The translations under genes were made by a program, and so were the position numbers. This document shows positions 35,640-49,163 of a stretch of 64,000 nucleotides of DNA, in pieces (the first letter of the stretch is position 1; the number at the start of each line of letters is the position of its first letter). Below the pieces are notes generated by a model. The model did no database searches. It was not told the origin of the DNA and worked only from the letters and a program-made list of their open reading frames with translations. Origin of the DNA: Hofstenia miamia (taxonomy: Eukaryota; Xenacoelomorpha; Acoela; Hofsteniidae); contig CABFPE010000122.1 in NCBI GenBank assembly GCA_900660155.1, forward strand, positions 1,004,916 to 1,068,915. Reading direction: 5' to 3'.

Positions 35640-36610
35640 GCGTGTCTGCCAGAATAAACTGATTATAAACAAGGAAAAAACATAGTTCACTATTTTCCCC
35701 CAAAGAACCCAAAGAAATTTCAAGAATATGTGCAAATTAGTTTGAGGCCTACTGCTAGTCAAGCCATCTAAAATAGTTAATTTTATCGAGGTGAGGCAGC
35801 TATTAATATTTGGAATAGTCAAAGTTCTGTTTCGTACCTTCCCGACAAACCCACTGAACAAAAAAGCTGGATTAAGGTTGTCTATGCTACAAAGCATCGT
35901 CGTCTCTGTGATACTTTGATGAGCAAAAGAACAACTGCCTTTCTGCACATCAAGGAAAAATTGTATGCGCATGTCTAAATACTTACTCTTCTTTGAATCT
36001 AGGTCTTAAAATGACTAACCTAAGGCTCAGAGTTGTGGTTGATTCTGATAAGAGGCACGGCCCTTCGTGCAAAAACAGTACTTGTCGCTTCTCTCACCAC
36101 AACACACTTACTGACCTTATTAAGTGAGCTCTCAATTCTGCCAATGTGCTCTCTGTATTATAACCACCTAGTCGATCACGTTTATAGACGGCAAACGACC
36201 TGACGGAATGAATTTGGTTCCATGGAAACAAAGTCGAAGTCTTCTTTGAGATGTAACTGCAGTTGATGCTCTGTCCCCAAGTAGAGTTAAAAGTTATGCC
36301 CTCTTCAAGGCTGCAAAAAATACTGAGGGAACTAAGACAAATAAATACCGTCAACTAATTGATGCTGGCTACGATTTTCAAGCCATCGCTTTTGAGTTCA
36401 AGGCAATTGTGGGTCTGAATCTTTTGAATTTCTCAAAATTCTTACAGCTCCTATCCGTGCGTGCACCAAGCAGGCCTATTCTCAGGAATTCGTCGGGGGC
36501 ACAGCTGGTTAAAGAAAACAGTTTGAGTCTTTTGCTTGTAAGCGCATCTTCTCTACTCCCTTCATAGCTTCTTCTACCTGAAGTTCAATAAAACTGTTGT
36601 TTTTTATGCT
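35640..36610 (+). pseudogene. C-terminal part of an RT-linked retroelement ORF, copy 1
   Basis: Plus-strand pieces in several frames read AAINIWNSQSSVSYLPDKPT, QKSWIKVVYATKHRRLCDTL, then KRHGPSCKNSTCRFSHHNTL followed by TDLI, and FKAIVGL/QGNCGSESFEFLKILTA further on. This order (QKxWD, then HGxSCxxSxxRxxRHxxxNDLI, then a nuclease-like region) is the conserved C-terminus of a retroelement ORF common in cnidarian, mollusc and sponge genomes. The RT domain is absent. AATAAA occurs at 36586. Many stops and shifts are present. The family name is uncertain; the order is recalled from annotated invertebrate proteins. Confidence 0.6.
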
Positions 36611-37139
36611 AAGATCTGTATTTCAAGAATTTTACTTCAATGTGTCGCAAATTCAAATGAACATACCTTTTAATATATACATGTATCGCATAAGTTTTTT
36701 TAAATCATTGTAATGTAAATTTTATATATAATTATTTCCGTTCCTTATTAAAAATAATTTTAAATATGGTGATTTTTTATATATTTTGTGTTGTAGTTTA
36801 TATTCTGCTTAACATGTTCATTAAATAAAAAAATTTTATCTTGAATTCTGTTTATGTGGCATTTTAATCGTATTATAAGGGGGGTAGGTTTTTGATTGGC
36901 TTGAAAAATATCACAGGGTATTCAATATAACGAGTTGTTTTGGAAAAGAAATCTAATGCTTCATTTTCGATGAGTTTCTCGCTAAGATAATTAATGCCTA
37001 TTTTAATTGAATGTGACATTTTTTTATAAGGCACATCACTTAGATCAGTAAATAAAATGCTTTGCTCATTATAAAAGCATGTAGGAATCTAATTATCGCA
37101 CAAGATAATAGCTGCCTACTACTAGTGGCACAATTTTTA

Positions 37140-37930
37140 TAACTATGGCCCAATGTCTGACTATTATGTTAATGTGAGACATGGGTGGAGCAGCATATTT
37201 GATCGCAAGCCACACAGTGTGTTTTCGAATTTTGGCGGGCCTCATTTTTGCAAATCAAGGGAACGTATTTTTAACGGCGGTTATAGTCTTACAAATGTAT
37301 GTAGCAAAGAATTCTCAATTGCACATGCACTCTTTTGCTCTACCAGTGGTTTTTTTGGAAGACGTTATAATGAAATGCGGGACCTACTGTCCGAAGCCTT
37401 ATCCGAAGTTTGCATCAATATTAAGAAAAATCACATCTCACACAAATACCAACGAAGTCAGTGCCCTCTTCTTCTAATCTCTGTGATGAATCTAGGCTAG
37501 ACATTTCTGCCTTTGGGTTATGGCCAACGCACATTCTTTGATGTAAGGGTATTCAACTTTTGTGCAGCCATCAATGCTCGAAGAATTGCAGCAGAACTTT
37601 AAGGCTACACGAAACTGAGAAAACAAGGCAGTACCAAAAGAGAGTGTTACAAATAGAACACACCTCATTTGAGTAACTGGTGTTCATTGCATCGGGTGGG
37701 GCATCGTTGACCATTGAAAAGTTTTGAAACAACTTTAAAAAGGCATATCAATTATCGACTATTCTACTGAGTAAGATCCAAACTTGGTGTTTCCTTGTTA
37801 CATAGAATGATCTTCTGCATTTGTGGAACTAGACGAAGTCATGCAGTTTCAAATCTTGAAGTTTATCACCACTTAGGTGAAGCCACCACTACCTCAAGTG
37901 ACATTGAAAGCATTTATTTGAACTAAATTT
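37140..37930 (+). pseudogene. C-terminal part of an RT-linked retroelement ORF, copy 2
   Basis: Plus-strand frames read NVCSKEFSIAHALFCSTSGF followed by FGRRYNEMRDLLSEALSEVC, corresponding to the usual HALxCxxGGFxxxRHNExRDLxAxLLxEVC motif. ALFLIS/RLDISAFGLW-like text then follows, and further on RVLQIEHTSFE and a SGGA piece, as in the RT-linked C-terminal family whose other branch is copy 1. The central FFDVRVF segment has decayed. The second branch and separate position suggest an independent insertion. Confidence 0.6.
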
Positions 37931-38176
37931 TTGTGCTGTGGTCTTTCTAACTTTAAATTGACACCAATTATCCACGATGAGTAGAAGCGAAATTCCTGAC
38001 GTAACGTGGAACATTTGAATTTTAAGCAAACAAGAATTCAAGAGCAGTATGTTCTGATGCTGATCAAGTTAATATTTCTGTGCTAGACAATATCATTATG
38101 TCAAATGCAGTTAACACTGTTATAGAATAAACATTTAATGAAAATTCTGTAAAGTATTCCCAATTTAAGCGATTCA

Positions 38177-40486
38177 CAGGCTTATCCATTGGAATTGGAA
38201 TCTAATTGGATTCCAATTGAACATTGGAATTGTATTGGAATTGGTTGGACAAACAAAATTTGGCAATCATTGGATTTCAATTGGATTTTCATTGGAATGG
38301 TTTTACAAAAATTTTCAAAACCACTAATTTTTATAATTCAGTTTTCTCAATAATTCCTCATACTATATATATATATATAACAATTGTTTTGGATAAGGGT
38401 CTGATGATACTCTGAGCTTTAATGCATCATATCATGGTAACTAATTGCTATATTTGTTTTAATCACGTGAGCACAAAATAAGTACGTTTTGTAAAATTTT
38501 ATTTGATTAGAATCAATTACTGTAATAATTGCATAAATAATATATTGCCAACTAACAATTATTGGAACAACTCTTTCACCACAAATTTTTGCAAACTTTG
38601 GAACAAATTACCAATCAGCACTAGACAGGAAAGGAACCTTAAAAATTTTTAAAAATTATTAAAAAATAATCTATTAGCAGAGCAAAATAAAAAGTTCATT
38701 TAAAATCTGTAGCGACAAATCGAATATATTCCATCTTTTTTAATTGTGTGATTGTATTGATGTTTTTAATTGTATTTTTAGTGTTTTAATTTTAATTGTC
38801 TAGCTTAGTTTGTAGTGGATGTGTATGTTTAGGTGTTTGTATATATTGTAAATATGTATTATACTTAATTGTACATATGCAAATTGTGCAAACGAATAAA
38901 GCTATTGAAGATTTTATTATTGTGCTTTTGTATTCTAATTGGTCAGCATATAATAAATAAATTCATAAATTCGTTGGTTTCATTGCTATCTATGTCCCTT
39001 AATTGAAACTGCACATCAATTCCGTCATGATATGATATACATACATATGTGTGGTCTCATATTAGCAGAATCCCGAATAGGTAAAGTTTGTGGATAGTTG
39101 GTGTCATTTTATTATACTATATTATGAGTAGTTTTAGGATATTCTGTATGCAAAAAACAATGTACTATGCTAAGCTTTTTCTTTCTGGAAGAATTCTACT
39201 TTTCGTGCTTTAACAAAAGACAGTGATTTACTCTGATAAACAGGAACTCAATTACAAATTTATGATCACAATAAATAGGTTCATGGACAAATTTTCTTCT
39301 GTCATGCTTATCCGTTTTTGAGTTAGAACCTCGCAATATTTGTTGAAAGATCTCTCTAAGCTAGCCCCAGGGAGGGCATAGTATTGCGGCAGCACAATGA
39401 ATTGATCTCACTCACATGGGTCTCCTACTAATATAGCACCGAATCTTAAAAGATCCCAATAAAACACCCATGAATATAAAACATGAATTGTTGTATTTTT
39501 TACCTATACTACATTGCATACTATATTTTCTAATAACTAAGTGTTCACTCAGGTGAAAAATTGCCGTTGCGGGGATCAAACAGGAATCGTATGCCCAGCT
39601 GAACTAAATGCTAGTTCAAGAGCTGTTTCTAAAGCTTGTGTGGTTAGATAAGATCATGCAAATTATCTTATTTTTCAAAAAGGGAAATTCTTCCAATATG
39701 ATATCAGATCAAAGCTTTAATCATACTGAAGTTCAAGATCATCTTGCATGTCTCTTATATTCTGACTGGGAGCAAAATGGTACATCGTTTCCGATCAGAG
39801 AGCCTTCACCTTTGGAGTTTGATTAAAAAACCTGCAACAATTCATTGGATTCTTCTTCGTTGTGTTGCGTACTTTGAATTTTAGTGATGAGGCACCACCT
39901 TCTAATATGTTCCAGTTCTAAGAAAACTTGTAAAACCTAACCAAAAAAAAGTATTGCATGAAAAAATTTAAACTTTTGCTCCCAGGATTTTAAAAAATCA
40001 GTCACACTCCCAGTTCAAAATTCCTACCGAACCCACGAGAGTGTCCCCACAAGACTTTAAGAGGTAAGCATCTCTTAGACCTAAAATCTGAAACAATTAA
40101 ATTAACAGAGAGATTTCCGCCAATGTGGATGATGTTGATTTACTATGGAATCTCGCATTTTAGCATTATTGCTGTTCAAAAATTTTACAAATAAAACCAA
40201 TAAATTTGTTCTGTAATAATTGATTTTTCTGCGTTCTCTTTGAAATTATGTCTTTTTCTGGTCTTACAAATGAAATCCAGACCTTAATAATCACAAACAG
40301 AAAATCTTTGCATTATCCTAAATAATTAGTATGTGAAATCAAAAAAATCTAATGTATATTGCAAAGAAAATTTGAACTAGCAAACTCAAACTTAGATTGG
40401 AATTGAATTGGATTCCAATTGAACAATTTTAGAATTTTTGTATTGGACTGGATTGGACAGAAAAATCTGTCCAATGGACAAGCCTG
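38177..40486. mobile_element. hAT-type element with perfect 8-bp target duplication
   Basis: The left end CAGGCTTATCCATTGGA (38177) and right end TCCAATGGACAAGCCTG (to 40486) are inverted repeats with one mismatch over 17 bases. GCGATTCA flanks both ends exactly (38169-38176 and 40487-40494), an 8-bp duplication as expected for hAT. Subterminal regions are packed with ATTGGAATTGG/CCAATTGG motifs on both sides. The 2310-bp interior contains no readable transposase, so it is either non-autonomous or badly decayed. A LINE 3' end is inserted within it. Confidence 0.9.
38560..38925 (+). mobile_element. LINE 3' end nested in the hAT element
   Basis: Plus-strand text LWNKLPISTRQERNLKNF, followed by LLKNNLLAEQNKKF, matches the end of LINE ORF2 proteins (xxWNxLPxxxRxxxxxxxFKxxLK). 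About 200 bases of T/G-rich 3' UTR and AATAAA near 38898 follow. The insertion is 5'-truncated, as is usual for LINEs, and is younger than the hAT element around it. Confidence 0.6.
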
Positions 40487-40559
40487 GCGATTCAAAATAA
40501 CCTTAATCTCGGGTCCATGTATTTCAGTTATTTTCTCCTATAGTTGAAGCAATTGCAGG

Positions 40560-41040
40560 AACCGTGGTTATTTTGAACAGCCTATTATTGCTTATGAGTT
40601 GCCGGGAACGAAATTTTCCATGTAAAATCTGCTCTCGATATGATGGACAAGCACGATGAATATTATACTTAAGTTGTAGGATACCTAAAAACAATTGAAA
40701 CAGTTACGAAGAATCTGCATAGAAATTGGGATTCCTAAAAACTCTCGATGGGCCGAAATTACTTTTATTGTGCTGTAAAATATAAAATTCTGTTTTAGCT
40801 TCATTAATTATCAGCTCATGCATATAAAAAAATTATTTTGACAATTTGTTGTATTTCAATTCCATAGAATCCACTGTTAAGTGCTTTGATGTGTTATCGT
40901 TGAAAATCTGAATGTTGTAGATATATTGGATTAAATTTTAATTAGTTATAGAACAAATGTCATTTACATAAATTCTAAAAAGAAGAGGACCTAGAATGGT
41001 TCCGGAATCGGAAACTATTCCGAAGATACCATTTAATTTA
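40560..41040 (-). pseudogene. LINE reverse transcriptase fragment (antisense)
   Basis: The minus strand from about 41003 reads GTILGPLLFRIYVNDICSIT, the RT motif B/C linker (PQGxxLGPLLFxIYxNDI). An ELIINEAKTEFYIL-type segment then follows, as found after the YADD box. The YADD box itself has changed beyond recognition (YIYNIQIFNDNTS). Stops interrupt the frame. It lies just right of the hAT element and left of COX18 on the same strand as COX18. Confidence 0.75.
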
Positions 41041-41776
41041 ACTCTGGAATCTTTAATTGAGGTAACTATTAGAATAATATGCAAGATATTTTAGTCTTAT
41101 CGACATTTTTAAATATCTAAGTAATTTGATGGCAACAAAAAACTTTTTGTGGCATTTTATAAAGTACAATAAACGAACAAATGTTTGCATCAACAACAAC
41201 AACGTAAAGATTAATGACAGCTATTTTGAAAAATCTTTCATTGCCACTACTTGTAATATTTGGAATGAGTATTTGCAACTGTAAAGATGTAAAATGATTT
41301 AAAAGGCTACTAAATCGCAATCTACTTTTGAAAAAATTAACTAGGTTATTCAAAGAGGCTTAAGATTTGGAGAGGTATCTAATTATATTCTTGGACAATT
41401 TTAAAGATAGGTTCCCGATGATAAATTGAATATTCCGGATACTAGATAATTGACTGGCGGACACCGGATATCTGAGAATGTATTGTTCAATTATTACTGA
41501 AAATCAACCTCATTTCTCAATTAATATCGACCTCTTGCGGATGTAAATGTCAGAAGGTGTTTGGGTGCAAAATTTACTTTTTTACTAACCTTATTACACA
41601 GGGGGTTCTTCCAATTTCACACATAGGCCATATATATAAAGATTATGTTAGATGAAGTCTTAAGTTTTCACTAATGCAAAATATATCCCTAATTAATTAT
41701 ATTTAAAAAGATATAACAAATGATAATTAAGATTAACAAATCAAATCAATTTCAATATTAAAGCTAGAGGAAAATA
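41041..41776. other. spacer between the LINE fragment and COX18
   Basis: A plus-strand stretch at 41110-41285 (INDSYFEKSFIATTCNIWNE) vaguely resembles a LINE ORF2 end with its FxxxxxxxWN motif. Otherwise nothing is recognised. Confidence 0.3.
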
Positions 41777-41782
41777 TTTATT
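41777..41782 (-). promoter_or_regulatory. candidate COX18 poly(A) signal
   Basis: AATAAA on the minus strand begins within the COX18 stop codon region (TAAATAAATA). It implies a very short 3' UTR if used. Confidence 0.4.
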
Positions 41783-42018
41783 TACTTTTTATCATTTTTA
41801 ATCTCGGATTTAATGTCACTAACAATTTTTTCAACAACATCAACTCGTATGGAAGACTTTCCCATGATAAACTGCTTACAAATTTGTGAAAAAGCAATTG
41901 GCCAATCAAAAGGAGTTGATGAAATTCCAAAATGACTTCTCAAAACATTTGGTCGATCAAGCAAGAAATTTTGAAGAATGGCCAAGGATGCACTTGTTGT
42001 CCAAAAAAGAACGATTCC
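41782..42018 (-). CDS. COX18: COX18 exon 6 (terminal)
   Basis: The acceptor is TTTACTTTAG at 42019. It encodes GIVLFWTTSASLAILQNFLL, then DRPNVLRSHFGI and a charged tail ending DIKSEIKNDKK, with TAA at 41782-41784. Confidence 0.9.
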   Translation of the reverse strand, partial: GIVLFWTTSASLAILQNFLLDRPNVLRSHFGISSTPFDWPIAFSQICKQFIMGKSSIRVDVVEKIVSDIKSEIKNDKK

Positions 42019-45000
42019 CTAAAGTAAAAAAAAATTCTAGCAAATACAATACATATACATAGCACAATCTAATAGATAATTACTAAATTGTTTACATCTA
42101 GAGTTAATTGCAGTGTAGGAAACGGATCGGGTTGGATAATGGGTCAAGTCAGTGTCTGAAGTGGGCCGGGCCGGCTCAGGTCGGGCTGGGGTTTGCGCCT
42201 TGAAAAAATGAAATATTGTAAGAAAACAATTTTACGAAAATCGAATTATAATGTACTGTAAGTTTTTATATTATAATTTACCCTAATTAACCCAGTCCAA
42301 TCGCACAATTTTAGTGGTTTCTATGAAAAATATTGTAAAGATTGTTAATCAAGAATAGTGAAAATATCTCAAAAACTCTATTCCTTATTATTATTGTAAT
42401 ACTTAGGTATAAAAAATTAGACACTTTTTCAACAAAGATGTTTCATTGAAAAATAATTAACATTTTAAAATACTCCAGCACAGGAATAACGTTCATCATA
42501 AACTTTCAGCACAAAGAGCAGCAAATTTACCCACACATCAGTGTTAGATGAGGCCATTTCTATTCTAAGCTGAAGCGATTCGAGTTACTAAAACACTATA
42601 CTTAAGCTGGTTTAGAAAAAAGTTGAAGATAAATTAACATTCATTTATAATATAAGCAAAATGCTACACATGTAATTAAAAGTTGCATAATGAGTGTGAG
42701 CTTGATACGACTGTGAAGTGGCATTTTAATTCCCGTTGCAGTAAATTGATTGAAAAGCTGTTTTGACCAAACCCCCAAACAGAAACTGGCAACCGAACAG
42801 AACCGGAGCGAGGAATGCCAAGCCAGCCGGTAAATTAACCCAGGTGTTTACGACATTGCCATAGATTTGTCAATATCCAATGATTTCCAAATGTCTTAGT
42901 AAACTTTGAGAAATTTGTTTTAAAATGTGCCCAAAACGATTGTATCTTTTTAGATACACTTGAGAGTTTAGAGCTAGGTTAAGAAAGAAGCGCAATTCAC
43001 AATATTCTTCAGGAAAATTCACCGGATTTGAGTTTTTGATAAAAACTGACCGAGTCGGAATTAGAGCAAGACGCTGGACCAGGGTTGGACTCTAATAGGG
43101 TTTGGGGTCTGGGCGAACAAAATCAGGAACGGTTCCAACGCTGGTTCACGTACATTCGGATCCGGTCATGGATCAAGCATTTCTATTTTGAACTATGATA
43201 TAAAACACTACTGCTTAGCGCTCTATTATAGTCACTCTACTCTACATGCCCTGCTATGCATAGTTTTGTGTTTTGATTTTCATACGTTAATGCTCGCGGT
43301 AGTATCCCGAAAAATACGAAACGCCGGTTTCAATCAAAACCGAAACTAAAAAAATGAAAACTGAGTTTTTCGGTTTTCAGAAGAAGCAGTCGCCTATAAC
43401 ACTATTTCCAAGTTAAGATGCAGCCTTGCTGGTGCAAACGCCAAAATGCTTCTCAAGTTGAAGCGTAATTTTGCTGAATTTAGTGATATGAAAATATTTT
43501 TAAAAAGAATTTTTCTCTTGAATAACTTTTTACTAATACCGAAGGTAGTAAGCTAAAAAAAGAAACCGAAACTGCGGTTTTAAGGTGCAAAAAACCGATT
43601 TTTTTTGGAAACAGCTGAACAATATAATAAATTATAACTTGTATTTGACTGCCAGCATATTCAGATGTTTCTGCCATTGTTGGTTCAAATTTATCAAGTT
43701 TGATTATAATACAGTAGATAGGTGGTTTTGTCGAATTATGGATAAAGCCTGGCTGGACCGGGGCGGCTACACGTCGGGATATGGATAAAAACACAACCCG
43801 TGTCCCAACCTGGTTAAGAGAGCCTATCTTTAAAAAATTGATACAAGAACGTTATATTTTCATAGAAAATTCACCTATGAAAATTATATTCAATTATAGT
43901 ATGTACATATTCTACAATAACCAAGTGATTTTGTGAGTATACAATATATAGTGAAAGCATTCACATAAAATATTTATTCTTTAAAATTCAAAAACTTGTC
44001 TCGTAAACAATACATTAAAATATACACTTAGAACATGGACGTTTCTAAATTTAGAGAAGTCCATTTATAGAAGTACGTTAAAGTTTCTCAAATTTAGACA
44101 CACTTGGTACACTTAACGAAGTGTCTAAAGGACTTAGTGGGATGTCCAAACCAGAGAAGTTTTATTGTAATTCTTTCATTTGCTCTTAAGATTTTCACCC
44201 GAATTGTGTTTTTGTTAAACAGTTGGAAATATAAAAAAATATTATCATAGAATTTTAACGCAGTTAAAAACATATTTTAGAAAATAACAGAAATAAAAGG
44301 AATACACTCGGCATGAGGCATCCAAAGACTCCAACTGTGAACACAGAACCGTAACAAAGAGTTTTAATCAACTTTCCAGGCTTACGCAATATATGAGTTT
44401 TCCCCTCGGATAATGGAATGAAGCGCGTCATTGTAGTAGCCTAAATGGAAGAATGTTTCAACATCACTGTCACAAAAATGGGGTTGCGCAATTGGTAGTT
44501 TCACATGCAAAGCCTGTCAAGTCTACTGAACACTTACAATTTTAAATACAGTAATCAAAAACGATTTTAACAAAAAGGGCTCTATTTTGAAGACTAGTAT
44601 TTGGCGAAAACAGGAATAATTTTTTCAATTTCTTTTCAAAACTTTAAAATTTCAGTATTTCTGCAACAGCAGAATAAGCAAAATATTGGGTACAAGTACA
44701 CTCAATTAAACATATTTCAAAGATGCTAGAGAGCAGCTGTTAAAATTTTTGGGAAAACGTATTTTCACCAAAAAAACAAGGCCTAAAGCCTTGTTGAAAT
44801 GTAATAAATTTAATTGCATAATACATTAGAAAAAAATTTGTACAAGTTAAATTATATATCCCACTTGGCAAAAACAGTGAGAGGTGAACAATAGAAGATT
44901 GAAATCAATAATTTGTTCAAAAAGTTTACTTTAAAAAACGCGAATCTCGAATCTCAATCCGTAGTCACTACTGCTAATTTGAATTTTATGATTGAACCCT

Positions 45001-48000
45001 TTGCAAAACAAAAAAATTCATGTACAAAAACATTGTATACTGTAGAGTACCAACTATGGCTGTTTTGGTTATTCAACCAGTTAATTGATTAGGACTTTGA
45101 CAATCGAATTGTTCTGCATACATGCAAATATAACTACAGCGAGTATCAATTCTGGATTTTGAATCATAAATTATAAAGCTCCAAATGGTTATGATAAAAA
45201 CACACAGCAATTTCTTGCCATTCTAGATAAGTTTGTCCTATTGTAGAGCGGTTCTAGGACCTAAACTTATCGTGACAAACCGGAAAGTCTCATTAGACCG
45301 TGAAGGTGTGAGAAAACCTATAATTTGGAATTTTATTGCCTTGTATAAAGATTTAAGAAATTATTAACTTCTTTCTGCTCTAGTGAGTCAAATCCATGTT
45401 GATCAGTAGCGAGCTAAACTAACTGAATCGCATAAACTTTTTAATACATAAAATATTTCTACAACTTTTCATATTGAATATGGTGTTTAAGATTGAATAG
45501 ATTCAAAACCCAAATAAAATTTTCTTACTCTTGCAGAAAGTAGAACTAACAATGCATTGATGAGAGGTAGCAGACAATAGGGATCAGGAGCTGACAAATT
45601 GTGAAACCACAGCAGCCCTCCATCTGATAATCCTTGAGGTTGACAGTCTAAATAGTTCTAAATACCAACATAAAATTAAAATCCAAGCTAATAAATGCTT
45701 GCTAGTAAAAACATGAATTAAGTGGTCGATTTCGCAATGTTTTACAAATTCTACACAAACAGAAGAAACTCAAGTTGGTATGTCGATATAAGCTGTCTTT
45801 AAAAATTGAAGTCAATGCACCAACGACAAGTATGAAATAATGGTAAAAATAAAAACTTCTGTAACATAATACTATTAGTAAAAACTTCCAGCCTAAAGTC
45901 AATTTCATATCCTCTAATGTATTTATAAAAAAGAATGAAGATTTAAAAAAATTGAGAATTTTACAAATGTCTATATGATTCGTGAATTAATTTAATAATT
46001 GTATATGAATAACAATGGCGACTATCAAACTACATTATGTATACTACAAAAATTTAAGGTCCTTTTCAAAACCAACTACGAAATTGATTAGCATTATATA
46101 TTTGATTACTTCAGTTCTATAATATAAACGAGTCTTCCACATCTGAGTTTGGAATATTATGTTAAAATATGCTTACTTACTAATGCTTCGACATACACTC
46201 CCCACTGAAACTGAAATATTGATCCATGTGAACAGCTGAACTGCTTTTCTTCGCTTGTACTCCCAAGGAATGTCGTTGAAAGACTTCAAGACCTGCACAA
46301 TATCAACGGTGTTTGGTAGCTAAAATAAATGCCAAAATGCAAAGCAGGCAAAATAAAACGGCGAGTTTTCTAATAACAACTTTTTTAGAAAAATTCTTAA
46401 TAATTCTAGTAATGCCTGCTGCAAATGTCATGCTATCAAATTCTCAATTTTTCTCTGTTGTTGCTGCCCTCAAGAAGGATGTAATTATTTCCCTGCTGCC
46501 TCCTCTTCTACTGACACCCTTTCAAATGTTGTCTCGTCATTAACAGAATCCCTTGTCAAACTCGTCTATGCTGCCACCCACCCCTGAAAAAAATTCCATT
46601 GTCTACTCATAATCATAATCCTCAACCTTGTCCAATGCTTGGTACTAATTCAACCTTCCAACTTCCCGTTGTCTCAGTTCATTTGCACGTCTTTCTTGCA
46701 AAGCTCAGATTTATGTTGGCCGCTTTACTAACTTTGTTTCCGCTTCAGATGTTGCTGATCACCTTCTTTCCTCCTCACTTCGTTTTGATGATGTTCTTCC
46801 CGTCCATATGAGTGTGCTACTCTAGATCTTTTTGCTCAGTATTCCCTTGAACAACTTGTATTATCTTCTACCTCCAGCTCCACCCTCCTCATCTTGGGTC
46901 TGTGTTCACATCTTGTTACATTTTTGACATCTCTGTGATCCCTATTCCACATAAACTGTCTGATCCGTCATTTGTTCACTTCTACTTGTCTATCAATTCT
47001 ACTTCCCCATGTACTTATCTGGATACGCCTCAATATGCTCGATCTAGCAGTGACTTCGTATCACTTAATGCCGCTCTTTTTTCTTTACTCCCCGCATTTA
47101 ATGATTCTTTCACTGCTGATGAGAGGTACCTCTCTCTTCAACAGGTTATATCTTTTTCTGTTCCTCGTCGTAAAAAAAACATGTTCCTTTCACTTTCTAT
47201 TTTTAGTTCCTTACTACTGTGCATTTCTTGAGCAAACTGGAATCTTACAAACGTCGTTTTGCTTCTTCTGATTCTTTGAAGCTTTTTTCTCTAACATAAG
47301 ATGTTATCAACTTCATGGAACTTGACAAGATATTTCTTCTGTCTAGCTTTCATCTAGATTCCCTTAAGACAATTATTCCTTCTTACGTTTCCTTCATTCC
47401 AAGCCTGATTTCCCGAAGTTAAAATGAAATCATCTCTCTGCTCACTCCTACTTGGAGAGAGCTGATCTCTTCAACTCTTACTTTGTCTCTGTTTTTCTGA
47501 TCCAGTCTCTTTCTGCTCTGCTCCTCCTCCTGCCTCCCCATTCATTCGTCTTTGAGACATTGTCTTTAATGCCCATTACATTTCTTTCATGCCTAAGTAT
47601 TGCAAGTGGTCTGATCCTTGTTATCCTGCTAGTGTCCACTCCTTTGTAATTTGTGAAACTTCCTTAACTCTTTCGATCCACTTAAAGCATCTGTATATCT
47701 TCAGTTGCTCCTCTAAGCGTTTTCCACTTTGTTGGAAAACCTCTTGGATTTCCCCACTGTTAAAAGCTAACCAGCTCCCCTCTTTTCAGGTCACCTCTTA
47801 CCCTCCAATAGCTATTCTTTCTCGGATATTAATAATCTTTGAGCACCTTGCTTTTCGTTACGTGTTCCCAAAAATTCGTCATCTCATCTCCTCTTCTCAG
47901 AATGGAAACCTTCAAGGTCGTTCTACCATCACCAATTTACTCACTCTGATCGAAAACTGCTATCCTCACTCCGATCGTAATGATCCTGGTTGCATTATCT

Positions 48001-49112
48001 TTCTTGACATTTCTAAAGCATTCGGCTTTGATGCTGATTTCATCGAATTTTTCCAGTCTTACCTAACCAACCGTCGTCAATGCATCAAGATCAATTCATC
48101 TATCTCTTCCCCTGCTCTTGTAGCTAGTGGCGCCCCTCAAGGTTCTCGTGTTTGCTGTTCTTATCTTCCTTGTTACCATTAGCAACAACCTCCCTCAATC
48201 TGTTCTCAACTCATCCTGCTTACTCTATGTCGATGACACTGCGATTTTTTACTTTGGCAGTTCTTTTTCTTCCAATATCTCATCTTGAGCTGTTGTCTAT
48301 TTGTTCTTCGGTCAAGCATCTTGATTTTAGTCCTAACAAGACATGTGACATCTCGTTTTCAGCGTCTCCCCCCAATAGATCTACCTCTCCCAGTGAAATA
48401 TTTTCGTCATCATACTCATCTTGGAGTTCAACTTGCTGAAACTTAAATTGGACGCGACATGTGTCCTTGCGTCTCCGTAAAACTAATTCCACACTCTTTG
48501 CCCTCTTTCATAATGTTCCCCTTAATACCTCATCTGTTGGAAACTCCCGTTGTTCAAGTCCATTCCCTATGCTATTCTTCTCTATGCTTCTCCTTGTTGG
48601 TGGATGTCTAGTGCCTTGCTCTACTCCATGGAACAGTTGCAAAAACGTGCTTTTAAATGGACTTCTCCCTTACCATACAAAGAAGCTCTGCTCAAATTAT
48701 CCACTCTCCCTCGGTAACTTCACTTTCAGGCCTGTGATCTCCTCCTGTTCAATCATTTACTAACTCCCAGTCTGGACCTTGATCCATTTGATTTTATAAT
48801 ATTCTTGAATTACCACTCTACTCGCTCTGCTGGTGTTGTCAAGTTCTCTGTTCGTCGTCTTAAGAAGCATTGCACCTTTCACTCGTTTCTTAATCGTGCT
48901 TGTGCTTTTGCTAATTTCCTTCTGGCTCTCAAACCCCCAGCAGCTATTGACTTTTTTTCCTCTGCTGTCTTTCCTCTTAGCTGATCTGTTCTCTCGCTTT
49001 GCTTACTCACCCATCTGCTACTTCATCTTCTGTAGCTGTCCTCTTTGCCGAAAACTTGATTTTATTCATTTGTATTGTTTGACTTTGCCGGCCTAATAAA
49101 GTCTTTTATTAA

Positions 49113-49163
<51 letters not shown>

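Noticed and set aside
38177-40486. Search for a functional hAT transposase inside this element
   Set aside because: Frames near 39530-40130 are short and carry none of the BED, DDE or dimerisation motifs.
46313-46543. Frame with LVMPAANVMLSNSQFF, resembling a hAT LVMPATNAxxERSFS motif
   Set aside because: Only a few residues match, and the text runs directly into the LINE; treated as coincidence.
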